Assembly (NCBI RefSeq): GCF_024679095.1
Contig: NC_066513.1
Span: 2,882,523-2,946,522 of the forward strand
DNA length: 64,000 bases
From: Eriocheir sinensis
Taxonomy: Eukaryota; Arthropoda; Malacostraca; Decapoda; Varunidae
Direction of reading: 5' to 3'
Shown: one piece after another, positions 58,531-64,000 of the stretch
Layout of the letters: each line of letters opens with the position of its first letter
Numbering within the stretch: the first letter of the stretch is position 1
Notes under the pieces: model-generated
The model's input: the letters and a program-made list of their open reading frames with translations, nothing else
Databases searched by the model: none
What the model was told of the DNA's origin: nothing
Position numbers and translations under genes: made by a program

Positions 58531-61500
58531 TGGCAGGGGCGGCGTGTGGTTCTCAGTGGCAAGGGGGGGTTCTCAGTGGCAAGGGGGCTCTCAGTGGCAA
58601 GGGGGGGTTCTCAGTGGCAGGGGGCTCTCAGTGGCAAGGGGGGGTTCTAAGTGGCAGGGGGGGTTCTCAGTGGCAGGGGGAAGCGTGTGGTTTTCAGTGG
58701 CAAGGGGGGGAACTCACTGGCAAGGGAGGGGGTTCTCAGTGGCAGGGGGGGGTTCTCAGTGGCAGGGGGGGTGTAAGTGGCAGGGGGGGTCTCAGTGGCA
58801 GGAGGCGGCGTGTGGTTCTCAGTGGCAGGGGGAGAGGGTGGGTCTCAGTGGCAGGGTGGCGTGTGGTTCTCAGTGGCTGGGGGGCGTGGTTATCAGTGAC
58901 AGGGGGGGGCGTGTGGTTCTCAGTGGACGGGGGGGAGGGCGTGTGGTTCTCAGTGGCAGGGGGCGGCGTGGTTCTCAGTGGCAGGGGGGGCGTGGTTCTC
59001 AGTGGCAGGGGGCGTGTGGTTCTCAGTGGCAGAGGGGGCGTGTGGTTCTCAGGGGCAGGGGGGCGTGTGGTTCTCAGTGGCAGGGGGCGGCGTGTGGTTT
59101 TCAGTAGCAGGGGACGGCGTGTGGTTCTCAGTGGCAGGGGGGGGCGTGTGGTTTTCAGTGGCAAGGGACGGCGTGTGGTTCTCAGTGGCAGGGGACGGGG
59201 TGTGGTTCTCAGTAGCAGGGGGGCGTGGTTCTCAGTGGCAGGGGAGCGTGTGGTTCTCAGTGGCAGGGGAGGCGTGTGGTTCTCAGTGGCAGGGGTGGGC
59301 GTGTGATTCTCAGTGGCAGGGGGTGGCGTGTGGTTCTCAGTGGCAGGGGGCTCTCAGTGGCAGGGGGTTCTCAGTGGCAGGGGGCTCTCAGTGGCAAGGG
59401 GGTTCTAAGTGGCAGGGGGGGTTCAGTGGCAGGGGCGTGTGGTTTTCAGTGGCAAGGGGGGGATCTCACTGGCAAGGGAGGGGGCTCTCAGTGGCAGTGG
59501 GGGGTGTAAGTGGCAGGGGGGGTCTCAGTGGCAGGAGGCGGCGTGTGGTTCTCAGTGGCAGAGGGGGAGTGGTTCTCAGTGGCAGGGTGGCGTGTGGTTC
59601 TCAGTGGCTGGGGGGTGGCGTGTGGTTCTCATTGGAAGGGGGGGTCTCAGTGGCAGGGGGGCGTGTGGTTCTCAGTGGCAGGGGCGGCGTGTGGTTCTCA
59701 GTGGCAGGGGGGGCGTGTGGTTGGCAGAGGGGGCGTGTGGTTCTCAGTGGCAGGGGGGCGTGTGGTTCTCTGTGGCAGGGGGCGTGTGGTTCTCAGTGGC
59801 AGGGGGCGGCGTGTGGTTCTCAGTGGCAGGGGTCGGCGTGTGGTTCTCAGTGGCAGGGGGGGGCGTGTGGTTCTCAGTGGCATGGGGCGGCGTGGTTCTC
59901 AGTGGCAGGGGGGCGTGTGGTTCTCAGTGGCAGGGGGCGTGTGGTTCTCAGTGGCGGGGGGCGGCGTGTGGTTCTCAGTGGCATGGGGGGGCGTGTGGTT
60001 CTCAGTAGCAGGGGGGCGTGTGGTTCGCAGTGGCAGGGGGCGGCGTGTGGTTCTCAGTGACAGGGGGGCGGCGTGTGGTTCTCAGTGGCAGGGGGCGTGT
60101 GGTTGTCAGTGGCGGGGGGCGGCGTGTGGTTCTCAGTGGCCGGGGGGGGCGTGTGGTTCTCAGTGGCAGGGGGCGGCGTGTGGTTCTCAGTGGCAGGGGT
60201 CGGCGTGTGGTTCTCAGTGGCAGGGGGGTGGCGTGTGGTTCTCAGTGGCAGGGGGAGGCGTGTGGTTCTGAGTGGCAGGGGGGCGTGGGGTTCACAGGGG
60301 CACTGGGGCGGCGTGTGGTTCTCAGTGGCAGGGGGCGTGTGGTTCTCAGTGGCATGGAGCGGCGTGTGGTTCTCAGTGGCAGGGGGCGTGTGGTTCTCAG
60401 TGGCAGGGGGGCGTGTAGTTCTCAATGGCAGGGGGGCGTGTGGTTCTCAGTGGCTGGGGGGTGGCGTGTGGTTCTCATTGGCAGGGGGGCGGCGTGTGGT
60501 TCTCAGTGGCAGGGGTCGGCGTGTGGTTCTCAGTGGCAGAGGGGGGCGTGTGGTTCTCAGTGGCAGGGGGGGCGTGGTTCTCAGTGGCAGGGGCGGCGTG
60601 GTTCTCAGTGGCAGGGGGCGTGTGGTTCTCAGTGGCAGGGGTGGGCGTGTGGTTCTCAATGGCAGGGGGGCGGCGTGTGGTTCTCAGTGGCAGGGGGGCT
60701 CTCATGGGCAAGGGGGGTTCTCAGTGGCAGGGGGACTCTCAGTGGCAAGGGGGGGTTCTAAGTGGCAGGGGGGGGTTTCAGTGGCAGGGGGAAGCGTGTG
60801 GTTTTCAGTGGCAAGGGGGAGATCTCACTGGCAAGGGAGGGGGTTCTCAGTGGCAGGGGGGGGGGGGTAAGTGGCAGGGGGGGGTCTCAGTGGCAGGAGG
60901 CGGCGTGTGGTTCTCAGTGGCAGAGGGGGAGTGTGGTTCTTAGTGGCAGGGTGGCGTGTGGTTCTCAGTGGCTGGGGGGTGGCGTGTGGTTCTCATTTGA
61001 AGGGGGGTGTGGTTCTCAGTGGCAGGGGGCGTGTGGTTCTCAGTGGCAGGGGGGCGTGTGGTTCTCAGTGGCAGGGGGTGTGGTTCTCAGTGGCAGGGGG
61101 GGCGTGTGGTTCTCAGTGGCAGGGGGGGCGTGTGGTTCTCAGTGGCAGGGGGGCGTGGTTCTCAGTGGCAGGGGGCGTGTGGTTCTCAGTGGCAGGGGGG
61201 CGTGGTTCTCAGTGGCAGGGGGCGTGTGGTTCTCAGTGGCAGGGGGGCGTGGTTCTCAGTGGCAGCGGGGGAGTGTGGTTCTGAGTGGCAGGGGGGCGTG
61301 TGGTTCTCAGGGGCAGGAGGCGGCGTGTGGTTCTCAGTGGCAGGGGGGCGCGTGTGGTTCTCAGTGGCAGGGGGCGTGTGGTTCTCAGTGGCAGGGGCGG
61401 CGTGGTTCTCAGTGGCAGGGGGGCGTGTGGTTCTCAGTGGCAGGGGCGGCGTGTGGTTCTCAGTGGCAGGGGGCGTGTGGTTCTCAGTGGCAGGGGGGTG

Positions 61501-64000
61501 GCGTTCTCAGTGGCAGGGGGGGGCGTGTGGTTCTCAGTGGCAGGGGGCGTGTGGTTCTCAGTGGCAGGGGGGCGTGTGGTTCTCAGTGGCAGGGGGGGCG
61601 TGGTTCTCAGTGGCAGGGGGCGTGTGGTTCTCAGTGGCAGGGGGGCGTGTGGTTCTCAGTGGCAGGGGCGTGTGGTTCTCAGTGGCAGGGGGGCGTGTGG
61701 TTCTCAGTGGCAGGGGGCGTGTGGTTCTCAGTGGCAGGGGGGCGTGTGGTTCTCAGTGGCAGGGGGGGCGTGGTTCTCAGTGGCAGGGGGGGCGTGTGGT
61801 TCTCAGTGGCAGGGGGGGCGTGTGGTTCTCAGTGGCAGGGGCGTGTGGTTCTCAGTGGCAGGGGCGGCGTGTGGTTCTCAGTGGGGGGCGGTGTTCTCAG
61901 TGGCAGGTGGGGGGCGTGTGGTTCTCAGTGGCAGGGGGGCGTGTGGTTCTCAGTGGCAGGGGGGGCGTGTGGTTCTCAGTGGCAGGGGGGGCGTGTGGTT
62001 CTCAGTGGCAGGGGGCGTGTGGTTCTCAGTGGCAGGGGGGGCGTGTGGTTCTCAGTGGCAGGGGGGCGTGTGGTTCTCAGTGGCAGGGGGGCGTGTGGTC
62101 CTCAGTGGCAGGGGGGCGTGTGGTTCTCAGTGGCAGGGGGGGCGTGTGGTTCTCAGTGGCAGGGGGGGGCGTGGTTCTCAGTGGCAGGGGGCGTGTGGTT
62201 CTCAGTGGCAGGGGGGGCGTGTGGTTCTCAGTGGCAGGGGGCGTGTGGTTCTCAGTGGCAGGGGGGCGTGTGGTTCTCAGTGGCAGGGGGGCGTGTGGTT
62301 CTCAGTGGCAGGGGGGGCGTGGTTCTCAGTGGCAGGGGGCGTGTGGTTCTCAGTGGCAGGGGGCGTGTGGTTCTCAGTGGCAGGGGGGCGTGTGGTCCTC
62401 AGTGGCAGGGGGGCGTGTGGTTCTCAGTGGCAGGGGGGCGTGGTTCTCAGTGGCAGGGGGGGCGTGTGGTTCCCAGTGGCAGGGGGGGCGTGTGGTTCTC
62501 AGTGGCGGGGGGCGTGTGGTTCTCAGTGGCAGGGGGGCGTGTGGTTCTCAGTGGCAGGGGGCGTGGTTCTCAGTGGCAGGGGGCGTGTGGTTCTCAGTGG
62601 CAGGGGGCGTGTGGTTCTCAGTGGCAGGGGGCGTGTGGTTCTCAGTGGCAGGGGGCGTGGTTCTCAGTGGCAGGGGGGCGTGTGGTTCTCAGTGGCGGGG
62701 GGCGTGTGATTCCCAGTGGCAGGGGGGGCGTGTGGTTCTCAGTGGCGGGGGGCACGTGGTTCTCAGTGGCAGGGGCGGCGTGTGGTTCTCAGTGGCAAGG
62801 GGGGCGTGTGGTTCTCAGTGGCAGGGGCGGCGTGTGGCTCTCAGTGGCAGGGGCGGCGTGTGGCTCTCAGTGGCAGGGGCGTGTGGCTCTCAGTGGCAGG
62901 GCGTGTGGTTCTCAGTGGCTGGGTGTGTGTGATTCTCAGTGGTAGGGTGGAGTGTGGTTCTCAGTGGCAGGGGGGCGTGTGGTTCTCAGTGGCAGGGGGC
63001 GTGGTTCTCAGTGGCAGGGGGCGGCGTGTGGTTCTCAGTGGCAGGGGGCGTGTGGTTCTCAGTGGCAGGGGGGGCGTGTGGTTCTCAGTGGCACGGGGGC
63101 GGCGTGTGGTTCTCAGTGGCAGGGGGGCGTGGTTCTCAGTGGCAGGGGTCGGCGTGTGGTTCACAGTGGCAGGGGGCGTGTGGTTCTCAGTGGCAGGGGG
63201 GGCGTGGTTCTCAGTGGCAGGGGGGGCGTGTGGTTCTCAGTGGCAGGGGGGCGTGTGGTTCTCAGTGGCAGGGGGGGCGTGTGGTTCTCAGTGGGGGGGG
63301 GCGTGTGGTTCTCAGTGGCAGGGGGGGCGTGGTTCTCAGTGGCAGAGGGCGGCGTGTGGTTCTCAGTGGCAGGGGGCGTGTGGTTCTCAGTGGCAGGGGG
63401 GGCGGCATGTGGTTCTCATTGGCAGGGGGAGGCGTGTGGTTCTCAGTGGCAAGGGGGCGTGTGGTTCTCAGTGGCAGGGGGGCGTGTGGTTCTCAGTGGC
63501 AGGGGGGCGTGTGGTTCTCAGTGGCAGGGGGCGTGTGGTTCTCAGTGGCAGGGGGGGCGTGTGGTTCTCAGTGGCAGGGGGCGTGTGGTTCTCAGTGGCA
63601 GGGGGGCGTGTGGTTCTCAGTGGCAGGGGGGCGGTGGTTCTCAGTGGCAGGGGGGCGTGGTTCTCAGTGGCAGGGGGCGTGTGGTTCTCAGTGGCAGGGG
63701 GCGTGTGGTTCTCAGTGGCAGGGGGGCGTGTGGTTCTCAGTGGCAGGGGGGGTGTGGTTCTCAGTGGCAGGGGGGGGCGTGGTTCTCAGTGGCAGGGGGG
63801 CGTGTGGTTCTCAGTGGCAGGGGGGCGTGTGGTTCTCAGTGGCAGTGGGGGGGCGTGTGGTTCTCAGTGGCAGGGGGGCGTGTGGTTCTCAGTGGCAGGG
63901 GGGGGGCGTGTGGTTCTCAGTGGCAGAGGGGCGTGTGGTTCTCAGTGGCAGGGGGCGTGTGGTTCTCAGTGGCAGGGCGGAGCGTGTGGTTCTCAGTGGC
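58531..64000 (+). repeat. G-rich minisatellite array, unit about 22-27 bp, continues past window
   Basis: Consensus unit: GTGTGGTTCTCAGTGGCAGG followed by a run of three to eight G and C/GC. By length over period there are roughly 220 units (estimate). Units vary mainly in the G run, and in A for G (CAAGGGG) or loss of the GTGTG part. The plus-strand unit lacks stop codons in all three frames, so open frames of several hundred codons arise by chance; the products would be repeats of VVLSGRG, WFSVAGG or GSQWQGG. No start context, codon bias or domain argues for a gene. Every unit carries a G run, so the G strand could form quadruplexes. Confidence 0.95.

Noticed and set aside
58978..62945. Several-hundred-codon open frames in the G-rich array, up to about 730 codons
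   Set aside because: All three forward frames are open because the repeat unit has no stop. There is no distinct start context, and G-run length changes shift the frame randomly.

Overview
The window looks like nuclear DNA of a decapod crustacean, most likely a crab. Two copies of a crustacean-type calcified-cuticle protein gene are present. The other recognisable genes are intron-split eukaryotic housekeeping genes, and the rest is dense in LINEs, tRNA-derived SINEs, DNA transposons and long microsatellites. No prokaryotic features, rRNA genes, functional tRNAs or CRISPR arrays were seen. Family names come from reading motifs, not from database searches.

Layout. At 1.2 kb there is one exon of NDUFB3 (minus strand), and from 10.7 to 22.0 kb the complete four-exon MCTS1 gene (plus strand). 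They are arranged head to head, and a nested LINE separates them. MCTS1 introns are packed with Harbinger-type MITEs, a 1.2-kb foldback element nested in a MITE nested in a LINE, TTAA-bounded elements carrying a reverse-transcriptase (RT) fragment, a Harbinger remnant with a MADF domain, and a LINE ending 24 bp before exon 4. From 22 to 29 kb lie more LINEs, a TTAA-bounded MITE, and a hAT element inserted in a TG microsatellite. From 29 to 33 kb little is recognisable apart from microsatellites.

At 33.3-34.2 kb (plus) and 53.5-54.2 kb (minus) are two near-identical two-exon cuticle protein genes in convergent orientation. Between them lie a 137-bp-arm hairpin element, a ZBED-type hAT, a four-level nest (SINE, TIR element, Merlin, hAT MITE), a LINE whose RT gene contains a TA microsatellite, a nearly intact LINE (45.6-49.4 kb) broken by one MITE and one stop codon, and a probable Ser/Thr/Pro-rich protein gene (50.5-51.8 kb, minus).

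The right end is repeat DNA: a 0.7-kb trinucleotide array, a CT array, a 145-bp minisatellite, a palindrome, and at least 5.4 kb of a G-rich minisatellite running off the window. The very long open frames in that last array are a by-product of a repeat unit that lacks stop codons, not genes.

The genes do not form a pathway: NDUFB3 is mitochondrial complex I, MCTS1 acts in translation, and the cuticle genes build exoskeleton. What the window shows best is the layered history of transposon insertions, much of it dated by intact target-site duplications.
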